Assembly (NCBI RefSeq): GCF_001468465.1
Contig: NZ_LNSA01000010.1
Span: forward strand, 1-64,000
DNA length: 64,000 bases
DNA from: Sphingopyxis sp. H115
GTDB taxonomy: Bacteria; Pseudomonadota; Alphaproteobacteria; Sphingomonadales; Sphingomonadaceae
Direction: 5' to 3'
A model generated the notes under the pieces. It saw only the letters and a program-made list of their open reading frames with translations, searched no databases and was not told the DNA's origin. The position numbers and the translations under genes are program-made. Each line of letters begins with the position of its first letter. The first letter of the stretch is position 1. Positions 28,463-36,675 of this stretch are shown here, piece after piece.

Positions 28463-29113
28463 ATGATCATTTATGGGTCGGTGGTATCGCCGTTTGTGCG
28501 CAAATTGCTGGGCTTTCTGGGCGAAAAGGGGGTTGCCTTCGAATTGAAGGGCGTCGGCATCGGCGATCCCGACCCCGGTTTCCAGGCCGCGTCGCCGCTT
28601 GGCAAGATGCCCGCGATGGACGACGATGGCTTCCTGCTCGCCGATTCGAGCGCGATCATCCAATATGTCGAGGCGAAATATCCCGAACCCGCGTTGATCC
28701 CCGCCGACCCGCAACAACGCGGCCGGACGATCTGGTGGGAGGAGTTTGGCGACACGGTATTCGCGGCATGCAGCGGCAAGATGTTCTTCAACCGCATCGT
28801 CGCGCCGAAATTCCTCGGCCGCGAAGGCGATCTGGCTGCCGCGGCGCAGGCCGAGAGCGAAGAGCTGCCCAAATTGCTCGCCTATCTGGAAAGCGCGATC
28901 CCGGCGTCTGGCTTCCTGGTCGGCGACCGGCTGACGCTCGCCGATCTTGCGGTCGCATCGCCCCTGATGAACCTGCGCCATTGCGGCGCGTGCATCGACC
29001 CCGCGATCCATCCGAAAATAGCAGCGTGGAGCGAGGCGATCCTGTCGCGCGCGAGCATGGCGCCGTGGATCGAAAAGGAAGAACGGATGATGGCGCGGGT
29101 GCTGGCGGGATAG
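28463..29113 (+). CDS. Glutathione S-transferase family protein
   Basis: 216 aa from ATG 28463, with GGGAGAA 8 bases upstream. The thioredoxin-like N-terminal domain starts MIIYGSVVSPFVRKLLGFLG, with the catalytic Ser/Cys region at SPFVRK, then PLGKMPAMDDDGFLLADSSA, which carries the cis-Pro and the glutathione-binding Asp-Ser. The helical C-terminal domain has GDRLTLADLAVASPLMNLRH, including the conserved N-capping box and hydrophobic staple. It probably conjugates or reduces with glutathione in the cytoplasm. The substrate is not clear. It is a single gene. Confidence 0.88.
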   Translation: MIIYGSVVSPFVRKLLGFLGEKGVAFELKGVGIGDPDPGFQAASPLGKMPAMDDDGFLLADSSAIIQYVEAKYPEPALIPADPQQRGRTIWWEEFGDTVFAACSGKMFFNRIVAPKFLGREGDLAAAAQAESEELPKLLAYLESAIPASGFLVGDRLTLADLAVASPLMNLRHCGACIDPAIHPKIAAWSEAILSRASMAPWIEKEERMMARVLAG

Positions 29114-29153
29114 CATCGCGGCGGCTGGTTTCTACCGAAGGCCGACTTTCATT

Positions 29154-29232
29154 TCATCGTCACCCCGGACTTGATCCGGGCCCATGACTTCGGCGGTGCG
29201 ATGGATCCGGGATCACGTCCGGGATGACGAAG
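29154..29232. repeat. Palindromic element, CCCGGACTTGATCCGGG type, copy 1
   Basis: ACCCCGGACTTGATCCGGG at the left and ATCCGGGATCACGTCCGGGA at the right form imperfect inverted arms around a CCATGAC-containing middle. The same design and shared core recur at 57665-57732. It lies between the GST gene and the rplQ terminator. Confidence 0.8.
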
Positions 29233-29287
29233 GGAGGATCCGCAACGTCCGCTCCCCACCCCAAAGTCGACGCCGTCCGGTTTGGGA

Positions 29288-29325
29288 GCAAAGAAAAGGG
29301 CGGCCGTCCTTTCGGAGGCCGCCCT
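29288..29325 (-). terminator. Terminator of the rpsM-rpsK-rpoA-rplQ operon
   Basis: Stem AGGGCGGCC (29317-29325 reading on the minus strand) with GGCCGCCCT (29297-29305), an inner TCC/GGA extension, then TTTTCTTTG. It lies 26 bases after the rplQ stop. Confidence 0.92.
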
Positions 29326-29350
29326 CGATCTTTTGGCGAAGAGGCGAAGC

Positions 29351-29773
29351 TCAGGCTTCGGCCATGTCTTCGTCGAACTGGTCAACCGGACCCGAATCCT
29401 GGCCCTTGGCATCGACGTCGCGATCGACGAATTCGATGATCGCCATCGGCGAGGCGTCCGACGCGCGGATGCCGGCCTTGATGATGCGAGTATAGCCGCC
29501 GTTGCGGTCCTTGTAGCGTTCGGCGAGAACGTCAAACAGCTTCAAGAGCTGCGTGTCGTCCATCAGGCGGCTCATCGCGAGGCGGCGGTTGGCGAGGCCA
29601 CCGCGCTTCGCCAGCGTGACGAGCTTTTCGATATAGGGACGCAGTTCCTTCGCCTTGGCGACGGTCGTCGTGATCTGCTCATGCTTGATGAGCGAAGCCG
29701 ACATGTTGCGGAACAGGGCCGTGCGGTGTGCGCTCGTGCGCTGCAGCTTCCGGCCACCCGATTTATGACGCAT
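29351..29773 (-). CDS. rplQ: 50S ribosomal protein L17
   Basis: 140 aa. The start [20 protein letters not shown] and the block [20 protein letters not shown] are diagnostic for L17, followed by [20 protein letters not shown]. It is a protein of the large subunit near the exit tunnel. The last 40 residues are an acidic extension ([14 protein letters not shown]) common in alphaproteobacteria. It is the final gene of the alpha operon, 118 bases below rpoA, with a strong terminator after it. Confidence 0.97.
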   Translation of the reverse strand: MRHKSGGRKLQRTSAHRTALFRNMSASLIKHEQITTTVAKAKELRPYIEKLVTLAKRGGLANRRLAMSRLMDDTQLLKLFDVLAERYKDRNGGYTRIIKAGIRASDASPMAIIEFVDRDVDAKGQDSGPVDQFDEDMAEA

Positions 29774-29851
29774 AATCCATTCCTTCGTTTGTCAGAGGGG
29801 CCGTGTGAGGTACCCCAAGCCAGGTCGATGTGCGGGCCGACCCCTTCCCGT

Positions 29852-29880
29852 TTGTCTGGACCCCGGCTTGCGCCGGGGCA
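29852..29880. repeat. Short hairpin CCCCGGC-TTGC-GCCGGGG between rpoA and rplQ
   Basis: A 7-bp perfect stem with 4-base loop in the intergenic gap of the operon. It has no U-run, so it is more likely a processing or stability hairpin or a repeat copy than a terminator. Confidence 0.6.
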
Positions 29881-29891
29881 CAGCTTCGGAA

Positions 29892-30950
29892 TTAGCCGAG
29901 AAGTTCCTGTTCGAGCTTCTTGGCCATTTCCTCGATATTCTCCGGCGGCCAGCCGGGGATGTCCATGCCGAGGCGCAGACCCATCGACGACAGCACTTCC
30001 TTGATTTCGTTCAAGGACTTGCGGCCGAAGTTCGGCGTGCGGAGCATTTCAGCTTCGGTCTTCTGAACGAGGTCACCGATGTAGATAATGTTGTCGTTCT
30101 TGAGACAGTTGGCCGAGCGGACCGACAGTTCGAGTTCGTCGACCTTCTTCAGGAGGAAGCGGTTGAGCTGGTTGACGTCCGATTCGTCGGCGGTGGTCGG
30201 CGATGCCGCCATGCCGATGAGGCCGCTGTCGTTCATCGCCTCTTCGAAGTGGACGAAGACCTGGAGCTGGTCCTGAAGGATGCGCGCGGCATAGGCGACG
30301 GCATCTTCGGGGGTCACCGTGCCGTCGGTTTCGACGGTCAGGTTCAGCTTGTCATAGTCCAGTTCCTGGCCGATGCGCGCATTGTCGACCTTGTAGGCAA
30401 CCTGGCGCACGGGCGAGTAGAGCGAGTCGACCGGGATCAGGCCGATCGGCGCGTCGACCGGACGGTTGGCCGTCGCGGGGACATAGCCTTTGCCGGTGTC
30501 GGCAACGAGTTCCATGTTCAGCGTCGCACCATCGTCGAGGTGGCAGATGACATGGTTCGGGTTCATCACTTTGATGTCGCCCGACACCATGATGTCGCCG
30601 GCCTTCACGGTCGCGGGACCGGTCGCCGAAAGCTGGAGCCGCTTCGGGCCTTCGCCTTCCATCTTGAGCGCGATCTGCTTGACGTTGAGGACGATGTCGG
30701 TGACGTCTTCACGCACGCCGGCGAGGCTCGAGAATTCGTGGAGAACATTCTCGATCTTGATCGACGTGATGGCCGCACCCTGGAGCGACGAAAGCAGCAC
30801 GCGGCGCAGCGCGTTACCGAGCGTCAGGCCGAAGCCGCGCTCGAGCGGTTCGGCGACGAAGGTCGCCTTGCGCTTGCCGTCGCTGCCAGCCTTGATTTCC
30901 AGGTTGCTGGGCTTCTTCAATTCCTGCCAGTTCCGGATATTGACAGTCAT
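29892..30950 (-). CDS. rpoA: DNA-directed RNA polymerase subunit alpha
   Basis: 352 aa from ATG 30950. The N-terminal dimerisation domain has [20 protein letters not shown] and [20 protein letters not shown]; the C-terminal domain has [20 protein letters not shown] and [20 protein letters not shown]. It nucleates assembly of the polymerase core and contacts UP elements and activators. The start codes for [14 protein letters not shown] as in other alphaproteobacteria. It lies between rpsK and rplQ. Confidence 0.98.
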   Translation of the reverse strand: MTVNIRNWQELKKPSNLEIKAGSDGKRKATFVAEPLERGFGLTLGNALRRVLLSSLQGAAITSIKIENVLHEFSSLAGVREDVTDIVLNVKQIALKMEGEGPKRLQLSATGPATVKAGDIMVSGDIKVMNPNHVICHLDDGATLNMELVADTGKGYVPATANRPVDAPIGLIPVDSLYSPVRQVAYKVDNARIGQELDYDKLNLTVETDGTVTPEDAVAYAARILQDQLQVFVHFEEAMNDSGLIGMAASPTTADESDVNQLNRFLLKKVDELELSVRSANCLKNDNIIYIGDLVQKTEAEMLRTPNFGRKSLNEIKEVLSSMGLRLGMDIPGWPPENIEEMAKKLEQELLG

Positions 30951-31052
30951 GGATTTCCCTTTGCTTTGAGCGGGACGGGCGGGGTCGGCCACCTGTCCAG
31001 CGAGGAGTTTTATGCGGGCGGCGCACCGGCTTGGAGCGCGCCCGAAAAGACG

Positions 31053-31442
31053 TCAGACGCGGCGGCGCTTGGCCGGGCGGACGCCATTGTGCGGGATCGG
31101 CGTCACGTCGCGGATCGACGTGATGTGGAAACCGACGGCCTGGAGCGCGCGCAGCGCCGATTCGCGGCCGGCGCCGGGACCCTTGACTTCGACTTCGAGC
31201 GTGCGGACGCCATGTTCGGCGGCCTTCTTGCCGGCATCTTCGGCGCACACCTGGGCGGCGTACGGGGTCGATTTGCGGCTGCCCTTGAAGCCCATCATGC
31301 CGGCGCTCGACCAGGCAATCGCATTGCCCTGCGCGTCGGTGATGGTGATCATCGTGTTGTTGAAGGTCGCGTTGACGTGGGCCACACCCGACGAGATATT
31401 CTTGCGTTCGCGCCGACGAAGGCGCTGCGGTTCACGAGCCAT
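31053..31442 (-). CDS. rpsK: 30S ribosomal protein S11
   Basis: 129 aa. [40 protein letters not shown] and the end [14 protein letters not shown] are the standard S11 blocks. It sits on the platform of the small subunit. It is second in the operon, about 100 bases below rpsM and 102 bases above rpoA. Confidence 0.98.
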   Translation of the reverse strand: MAREPQRLRRRERKNISSGVAHVNATFNNTMITITDAQGNAIAWSSAGMMGFKGSRKSTPYAAQVCAEDAGKKAAEHGVRTLEVEVKGPGAGRESALRALQAVGFHITSIRDVTPIPHNGVRPAKRRRV

Positions 31443-31544
31443 GATGAAATCCTAATCCTAAATCCTGAACGACCGGGGCGCTGTGACGAGAGCGGCCTCC
31501 GGCGGAGAAATAAGGAAAACCGTCCCCCGGACGATTTTCTGCTC

Positions 31545-31913
31545 TTATTTCTTCTTGCCGGCGATCGGCTTCGCCTTGCCCTTGCGGGTGCGCGCATTGG
31601 TGTGCGTGCGCTGGCCGCGGACGGGAAGGCCCTTGCGATGACGCAGGCCGCGATAGCAGGCGAGGTCCATCAGGCGCTTGATGTTCATCGCCGTGTTGCG
31701 GCGAAGATCACCCTCGACCGTGAGGTCGGCGTCGATCGTTTCGCGGATCTGCAGGACTTCGGCGTCGCTGAGGTCCTGAACGCGGCGGCTGTGGTCGATG
31801 CCCAGCTTGTCGGCGATGTCGACGGCGGTCTTGCGGCCGATGCCGTGGATATAGGTGAGCGCGATGATCACGCGCTTGTTGGTGGGCAGGTTGACGCCCG
31901 CGATACGTGCCAT
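31545..31913 (-). CDS. rpsM: 30S ribosomal protein S13
   Basis: 122 aa. [40 protein letters not shown] and the tail [20 protein letters not shown] are the S13 signature. It lies in the head of the small subunit and contacts P-site tRNA. It is the first gene of this alpha operon. secY and adk, which usually precede it in this group, are not present upstream here; the next minus-strand gene upstream is cysQ, 201 bases away. Confidence 0.98.
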   Translation of the reverse strand: MARIAGVNLPTNKRVIIALTYIHGIGRKTAVDIADKLGIDHSRRVQDLSDAEVLQIRETIDADLTVEGDLRRNTAMNIKRLMDLACYRGLRHRKGLPVRGQRTHTNARTRKGKAKPIAGKKK

Positions 31914-32114
31914 TTGTAACTTTCTCCTGCTCCACAGGGCGCGCTGGCAATCGGCCCCATCTCAAAGCGTCTGAATTTCCAACGCAAAAAACGGACCACG
32001 ATGCGCACGAAGGCGCTTCGCCGTCCGGTCAGGCTGTCGGAATGCTCGCGCAATTAGGGTGAGTCGCCTTGAAAGTCAAGCAGACTGCGGCGAATGACTT
32101 GTCGTAACGGCTGG

Positions 32115-32906
32115 TCACGGATGCGATGTAAGAGCGACCGCGCGATCGTTCAAGCGCGAGACGACCGCGCGATGAATACCGGGGGCGCAGGCGATAACGC
32201 CAAAGGCTTGCGCGCGCGGCGTGTTGAACCGCAGCGGCTCGCCAAAGGCATCGGTCACGGCCGCGCCCGCCTCGGTCGCGATCAGCGCCGCAGCGGCGAC
32301 GTCCCATTCGAAGCCCCAGCGCAAGGTCGCGACCAGATCGGCGCGGTCGTCGGCGACGAGCGCCATGCGCAGCGCGATGCTGTTCGGCTTGGTCACCATG
32401 ATCAGGTCGCGGTCGATCTTGGGCAGGCTGTCGGCGGGGACGCGTGCGCCGTCGAAGATCATGCGGCGGCTGGCGCGCAGCGCCTCGCCGTTCAGTGTCG
32501 CACCCTTCCCCTTTTGCGCAACCCACAGCTCGTCGAGTGCGGGGGCATAGAGGACGCCGAGTTCGGGGGTGCCGTCGACGACAAGCGCGACCGACACGCA
32601 CCAGCCCGGGCGGCCGCGGATGAAATCGCGCGTGCCGTCGATCGGATCGACGCACCACATTGCGCGGCACGCCAGCCGATCTTCATTGTCGGCAGTTTCC
32701 TCCGACAGCCAGCCTGCTTCGGGCACCATCGCGCCGAGCACCGCCTTCAGCCGCGCATCGACCGCAAGGTCGACGTCGCTCACCGGATTGTCGTGCGACT
32801 TGTGCCACACGTCGACCGCCTTGCCCTCGCCGCGCCAGCGCGCCATCGCCATGTCGCCGACCTCGCGCGTCGCGGCGATCACGGCTTCGAGGTTGCGACC
32901 GGGCAT
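32115..32906 (-). CDS. cysQ: Inositol monophosphatase family 3'(2'),5'-bisphosphate nucleotidase (CysQ-like)
   Basis: 263 aa. Metal-binding motifs are WLSEETADNEDR near residue 65 and WCVDPIDGTRDFIRGRPGW near 85, with WEFDVAAAALIATEAGA-like FEWDVAAAALIATEAGAAVT near 205. The family dephosphorylates PAP and PAPS, or inositol and histidinol phosphates; the GTRDFI form favours CysQ. The stop of pmbA lies 13 bases upstream on the same strand, so the two are co-transcribed. The symbol is given for the subfamily; another phosphomonoester substrate is possible. Confidence 0.8.
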   Translation of the reverse strand: MPGRNLEAVIAATREVGDMAMARWRGEGKAVDVWHKSHDNPVSDVDLAVDARLKAVLGAMVPEAGWLSEETADNEDRLACRAMWCVDPIDGTRDFIRGRPGWCVSVALVVDGTPELGVLYAPALDELWVAQKGKGATLNGEALRASRRMIFDGARVPADSLPKIDRDLIMVTKPNSIALRMALVADDRADLVATLRWGFEWDVAAAALIATEAGAAVTDAFGEPLRFNTPRAQAFGVIACAPGIHRAVVSRLNDRAVALTSHP

Positions 32907-32919
32907 CGACTGCCGGCTC

Positions 32920-34263
32920 TCAGCTGCTCGCGACGGTCATGCCGTCGATGCGCAGCGTCGGCGCGTTGGTCGCATGGCGGAATTCGAGGTCGTTCGCGGG
33001 GATCAGCGCGGCGAACATGTCGACCAGATTGCCCGCGATGGTGAATTCGGCGATCGGTCCCGCGATCTCGCCGCCGCGGATCAGGAAGCCCGACGCGCCG
33101 CGGCTGTAATCGCCGGTCACCGGGTTGACGCCCTGGCCGATCAGTTCGGTGATGTAGATGCCCTCGGCGATGTCCTCGATCAGCGCCGCTGGCGTCGCGC
33201 TGCCTGCCGCGAGATGCAGGTTGCTCGCGCCGACCCCCGAGGCGCCGCCGCCGCGGCTGGCGTGGCCAGTGGGGGCGAGTCCGAGCTGCCTTGCCGACGC
33301 ATTGTCGAGCAGCCAGCCGGTGATTTTGCCATTCGCCACGATGTCGCGCGGCGCGGTCGGCAGGCCTTCGCCGTCGAAGGCGCGGCTCCTGAGCCCGCGC
33401 GTGCGGTGGGGCTCGTCGCGGACGACGATCGCGCTGTCGAACAGCATCTGATCTTCCTTGCCGAGCAGGAAGCTTGTCCCGCGCGCGATTGCGGGGCCGG
33501 CGATGGCGCCGAGCAGATGGCCGACGATGCCGCCGCTGACGCGCGGGTCGAGGATGACGGGGAGCTTGCCGGTCGGGGCCTTGCCGGGGTTCAGCCGCGC
33601 GACCGCGCGTGCCCCGGCGCGCGCGCCGATCTCGGCGGCGCTTTCGAGGTCGGCGAGGTGATGCGCGCTGTGCCAGCCATAGTCGCGCTGCATCGCGGCA
33701 CCTTCGCCCGCGATCACGCTCGCCGAGAGGCTGTGGCCGCTCGACCCATAGCCGCCGGCAAAGCCGTGGCTGGTCGCGAGCGCGAAGCGCGTGCGGCTGT
33801 GGCTTGCCGAGCCGCCCTCGCTGTTCGTGACCCCGCTAACAGCGCGCGCTGCCTCTTCGACCGCGAGCGCGGCGCCGCGCAGCGCGGCGGGGTCGGCTTC
33901 GCTGCCATCATCGAGGTCGAAGTCGGGAACGGGGCCCTTGAAGAGCAGCTCTTCGGGGGCGAGTCCGGCATAGGGATCCTCGGGTGCCTCGCGCGCCATC
34001 GCGACGCAGCGCTCGACCAGCTTCGCGAGTTCGCCGGCATCCATGTCGGCGGTCGACACGCTGGCGCTGCGCTGCCCGACAAAGACGCGCAGCGAGATAT
34101 CCTGCCCTTCGGACCGCTCGACATCCTCAAGCGCGCCGAGCCGCATCGAAACCGAGGTCGCGGCGTTGCAATAATAAAGTGCGTCGGCGGCATCGGCGCC
34201 GGCTTTGGTCGCGGCGGCGCACAGCATTTGCGCGCGATCGAGGGCTTCGGAAACGGTGAGCAT
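32920..34263 (-). CDS. pmbA: TldD/PmbA family metalloprotease-like protein
   Basis: 447 aa. N-terminal helices (MLTVSEALDRAQMLCAAATK) precede the barrel, with DISLRVFVGQRSASVSTADM and, in the C-terminal half, GKLPVILDPRVSGGIVGHLL, FLLGKEDQMLFDSAIVVRDE and GEGLPTAPRDIVANGKITGW. PmbA pairs with TldD to degrade unfolded peptides and process certain microcins. TldD itself is not in the window. The zinc site lies in TldD, and PmbA is thought to lack it. The start ATG is clear and cysQ follows at 13 bases. Confidence 0.9.
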   Translation of the reverse strand: MLTVSEALDRAQMLCAAATKAGADAADALYYCNAATSVSMRLGALEDVERSEGQDISLRVFVGQRSASVSTADMDAGELAKLVERCVAMAREAPEDPYAGLAPEELLFKGPVPDFDLDDGSEADPAALRGAALAVEEAARAVSGVTNSEGGSASHSRTRFALATSHGFAGGYGSSGHSLSASVIAGEGAAMQRDYGWHSAHHLADLESAAEIGARAGARAVARLNPGKAPTGKLPVILDPRVSGGIVGHLLGAIAGPAIARGTSFLLGKEDQMLFDSAIVVRDEPHRTRGLRSRAFDGEGLPTAPRDIVANGKITGWLLDNASARQLGLAPTGHASRGGGASGVGASNLHLAAGSATPAALIEDIAEGIYITELIGQGVNPVTGDYSRGASGFLIRGGEIAGPIAEFTIAGNLVDMFAALIPANDLEFRHATNAPTLRIDGMTVASS

Positions 34264-34311
34264 GCCCGCGCCCTAACCGGCGCGGAGCGAAGCGTCAAAA
34301 TCTAAGTCGGA

Positions 34312-34710
34312 TCAGCGAATGATCGCCGCGATCGCGTCGGTCGCGGCCATCGCACCGCTGACCCACAGGAAGGGCAGGGTGAGCGCGGCGATCCAGAGGC
34401 GGCGGACATCGCGGCGGAAGCGCGCGTGGAGACCCCAGCTGGCGAGCGCCTGGCGGCTGAGATGATACCAGCGGCGTTCGGTCGACCGCGCCACCGGCAA
34501 CGCCAGCGCGAGCAGGATGACGAGCGCGACGACGATGAACGCCGAGGGCGCGCCGGCGGCGACCGCCCCCATGACGACCCAGATCTGAAGCGCGGCAAAA
34601 GCGAGGAGCGCGGCAGCGGCGTGCCAGGTCATTCGGCGGCCCAGGCTTCGTGCCGGCGGCACGCTGACTGCCGTGCGCCTCCACAGGCGCGGTCCGAATG
34701 CTGATGCCAT
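34312..34710 (-). CDS. Integral membrane protein, unknown function
   Basis: 132 aa. Hydrophobic helices lie at about residues 30-50 (AAAALLAFAALQIWVVMGAV), 55-73 and 105-125 (IAALTLPFLWVSGAMAATDA), with a basic loop WYHLSRQALASWGLHARFRR between the second and third. No known family is recognised. It is transcribed toward pmbA, 49 bases away, and may be its first gene. About 200 bases upstream are non-coding. Confidence 0.7.
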   Translation of the reverse strand: MASAFGPRLWRRTAVSVPPARSLGRRMTWHAAAALLAFAALQIWVVMGAVAAGAPSAFIVVALVILLALALPVARSTERRWYHLSRQALASWGLHARFRRDVRRLWIAALTLPFLWVSGAMAATDAIAAIIR

Positions 34711-34918
34711 TTTACAGCCCCCTTAGGCTGGCGATTCCCAGAACCGCACGATTTGCCTCAAAAATTCCCAAGTCAAGACAGGCTGACAGCGATTCGTTAA
34801 TTTTCCGCTCGATTCGTCGCGGATTCGCAACCAAATCGCGGCGGATCGCCAAAATGCTGCAAAATCTGCAATTTTAGGGGGCCGAAGCCCGCGTCGCGGG
34901 CTGCCCGGCCGGGGGCGG

Positions 34919-35539
34919 TCAGTGCTGCTGCGGCGGGGTCGGCAGCGGCTCGGCGTCGGCCTCGTTGGTGGCTTCGTCGGCGGCAGTCCGGGCCGGGGCC
35001 TGGCCGCTTGCCTGCCGCTCGAGTTCCTCGGCCGCCTTCTGCCGTTCGGCGAGCGCCTTTTCCTCGGCGACGACGGCGGCCTCGACCTCGGCCGCTGCGG
35101 CGTCGATGCCCGCGAGGCGCTTGGCGCGTTCGTCGGCGATCATCGCCTGCCAGTCGGTCTTGTCAGCGGCCTTCTGCTCGGCGCGGGCGCCGGCGACGAG
35201 CGCCTGCGTGCAGCCGGTGAAGCCGCCGAGGCCGGTCGGCGAGCAGCTGTCGGTGCCGAAGCGGCCGACGCGTTCGAGCGCGACGACCTTGTTCGCCCAC
35301 GCTTCGTTGCGCACGTCGAGCGGGTTGCCTCGCAGCATCGGCGGCACGCGATAGCGTTCGGATTCGGGCAGGCGGTTGCAGACGACGATTTCGTCGGGGC
35401 TCGACTGTTCGCAGCGGTCGTCGCCATAGACGATGACCTGGTTGATCTTGTCGACGTCCGCCGGGGCCTCCTGTGCGGCGACGGGCAGTGCGGCGGCGCT
35501 GCCGGCGAGGATCAGCACGAACAGGGGCAGGCGGGTCAT
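34919..35539 (-). CDS. Exported Ala/Glu-rich protein, unknown function
   Basis: 206 aa from ATG 35539. A signal peptide is clear (MTRLPLFVLILAGSAAALPV, cleavage near VAAQ-E). The mature part has QVIVYGDDRCEQSSPDEIVV and CNRLPESERYRVPPMLRGNP with several cysteines, then GLGGFTGCTQALVAGARAEQ. From about residue 130 it is a long charged helix (AAAEVEAAVVAEEKALAERQ) that may be a coiled coil. It follows the pattern of secreted sphingomonad proteins of unknown role. It is downstream of coq7 on the same strand by 79 bases. Confidence 0.75.
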   Translation of the reverse strand: MTRLPLFVLILAGSAAALPVAAQEAPADVDKINQVIVYGDDRCEQSSPDEIVVCNRLPESERYRVPPMLRGNPLDVRNEAWANKVVALERVGRFGTDSCSPTGLGGFTGCTQALVAGARAEQKAADKTDWQAMIADERAKRLAGIDAAAAEVEAAVVAEEKALAERQKAAEELERQASGQAPARTAADEATNEADAEPLPTPPQQH

Positions 35540-35618
35540 CGGATATTCCTTTTCACTTTGGCGCGGCATGACACCGCGACCCTGCATCCGTCATGAACGG
35601 CGCGGCGGAGTCATGGTA

Positions 35619-36134
35619 TCAGATACGTTTCGACAGCGCGATGGCTGCACGGCACCCGGCGCGAATCGCGAAGCTCAAAATCGGGTAGCCGGGGGCGCTT
35701 TCGGCGCCTGCTTTGAGCGCGGCTTCCTTATGTTCCAGTTCCTCGGCGCGGAAATCCGCGACCGCAGCGCTAAGTTCGGGGTCGCTGTCGCCAAGCTCGT
35801 CGAGCTGGTGCTGGTAGTGGCGGTCGATTTCGGTCTCGACCGCGGCGGTGCATGCCATCGCGGCGCGCGGGCCCATCGCGGCGGTCGCCGCGCCGAGCGC
35901 GAAGCCCGCGACGTTCCAGAATGGCTGGAGCGCAGTCGGGCGTACGCCGCGCCGCGCGATCATCGCGTCGAAAAATTTGCGATGCCGTTGTTCCTGTTCG
36001 GCCATATGCGCGATCTCGCGCGCCATCGGGTGACGATCGCCCATCACCGCGAGCTGGCCAGCATAGATGCGCGTGGCGCCATATTCGCCCGCCTGGTCGA
36101 CGCGGATCATCGATGCGGTGCGTCTATTTGTCAT
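35619..36134 (-). CDS. coq7: Demethoxyubiquinone hydroxylase Coq7
   Basis: 171 aa. The two-iron carboxylate ligands are in IRVDQAGEYGATRIYAG and AHMAEQEQRHRKFFDAM in the first half, and in CTAAVETEIDRHYQHQLDEL and FRAEELEHKEAALKAGAESA in the second. It adds the C6 hydroxyl in ubiquinone synthesis at the membrane. The ATG overlaps the dsbB stop (ATGA), so the two are translated together. Length fits the alphaproteobacterial form. Coq7 rather than UbiF is the usual enzyme in this group. Confidence 0.95.
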   Translation of the reverse strand: MTNRRTASMIRVDQAGEYGATRIYAGQLAVMGDRHPMAREIAHMAEQEQRHRKFFDAMIARRGVRPTALQPFWNVAGFALGAATAAMGPRAAMACTAAVETEIDRHYQHQLDELGDSDPELSAAVADFRAEELEHKEAALKAGAESAPGYPILSFAIRAGCRAAIALSKRI

Positions 36135-36613
36135 GCCGCCGATGTGGTCTTCCGCCGCAGCAAGGTCAAGACGAGAGCGGCGGCACCCAATGAGAAGATC
36201 GCGTTAAATCCAGCGAGCGAGATGCCCAGCAGCGTCCATTGCGCGGTGTCGCAGCGGATCAGCGGTGCGTTCATGATCGAATCGAGCGTGACCGGCCCGC
36301 TGGCACCAGTCGCGCAGGTGGTGATGCCTTCCCAAAAGCCATATTCGACCCCGGCGTGAAAGACGCCGATCGCGCCGCTGATCGCAATCGCGACGGCAGC
36401 GAGCAGGGTAAGGGTGCGCATCGTCCGGTCGTTGCGGCGCAGCAGCAGCGCCAGCAGCGCAAGCAGAATCGCGGCCTGATGCGGCCAGCGCTGCCAATAG
36501 CACATTTCGCACGGGTGGAGGCCGAAGCCATATTGCGACACGAGCGCGCCGCCATAGAGCAGCAGCGGCGCGAGGAACGCGGCGACGGGCGCGGTCAGGC
36601 GCGATGGAAACAT
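36131..36613 (-). CDS. dsbB: Disulfide bond formation protein DsbB family
   Basis: 160 aa from ATG 36613 (a TTG one codon upstream is possible). Four membrane helices are seen. The quinone-coupled cysteine pair is in GLHPCEMCYWQRWPHQAAIL near residue 36-39, and a second pair is in the periplasmic loop (ITTCATG and IRCDTA). It reoxidises DsbA at the periplasmic face. It overlaps coq7 downstream, and quinone use by DsbB makes that pairing sensible. The sphingomonad pattern ctpA-dsbB-coq7 is seen here. Confidence 0.88.
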   Translation of the reverse strand: MFPSRLTAPVAAFLAPLLLYGGALVSQYGFGLHPCEMCYWQRWPHQAAILLALLALLLRRNDRTMRTLTLLAAVAIAISGAIGVFHAGVEYGFWEGITTCATGASGPVTLDSIMNAPLIRCDTAQWTLLGISLAGFNAIFSLGAAALVLTLLRRKTTSAA

Positions 36614-36632
36614 CAAGGCAACCCCATTGGAT

Positions 36633-36660
36633 CGTCATCCCGGCGAAGGCCGGGGTGACG
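36633..36660. repeat. Hairpin CGTCATCCCGGC-GAAG-GCCGGGGTGACG
   Basis: A 12-bp stem with one wobble pair and a 4-base loop between the ctpA stop and the dsbB start. No T-run follows on the minus strand, so it is probably a dispersed palindrome or a transcript-stability element. Confidence 0.75.
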
Positions 36661-36675
36661 GGAAGAAACATGGCG

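Noticed and set aside
29805..31919. A 704-codon plus-strand frame across rpoA, rpsK and rpsM
   Set aside because: It runs through three certain ribosomal or polymerase genes antisense and has no family features.
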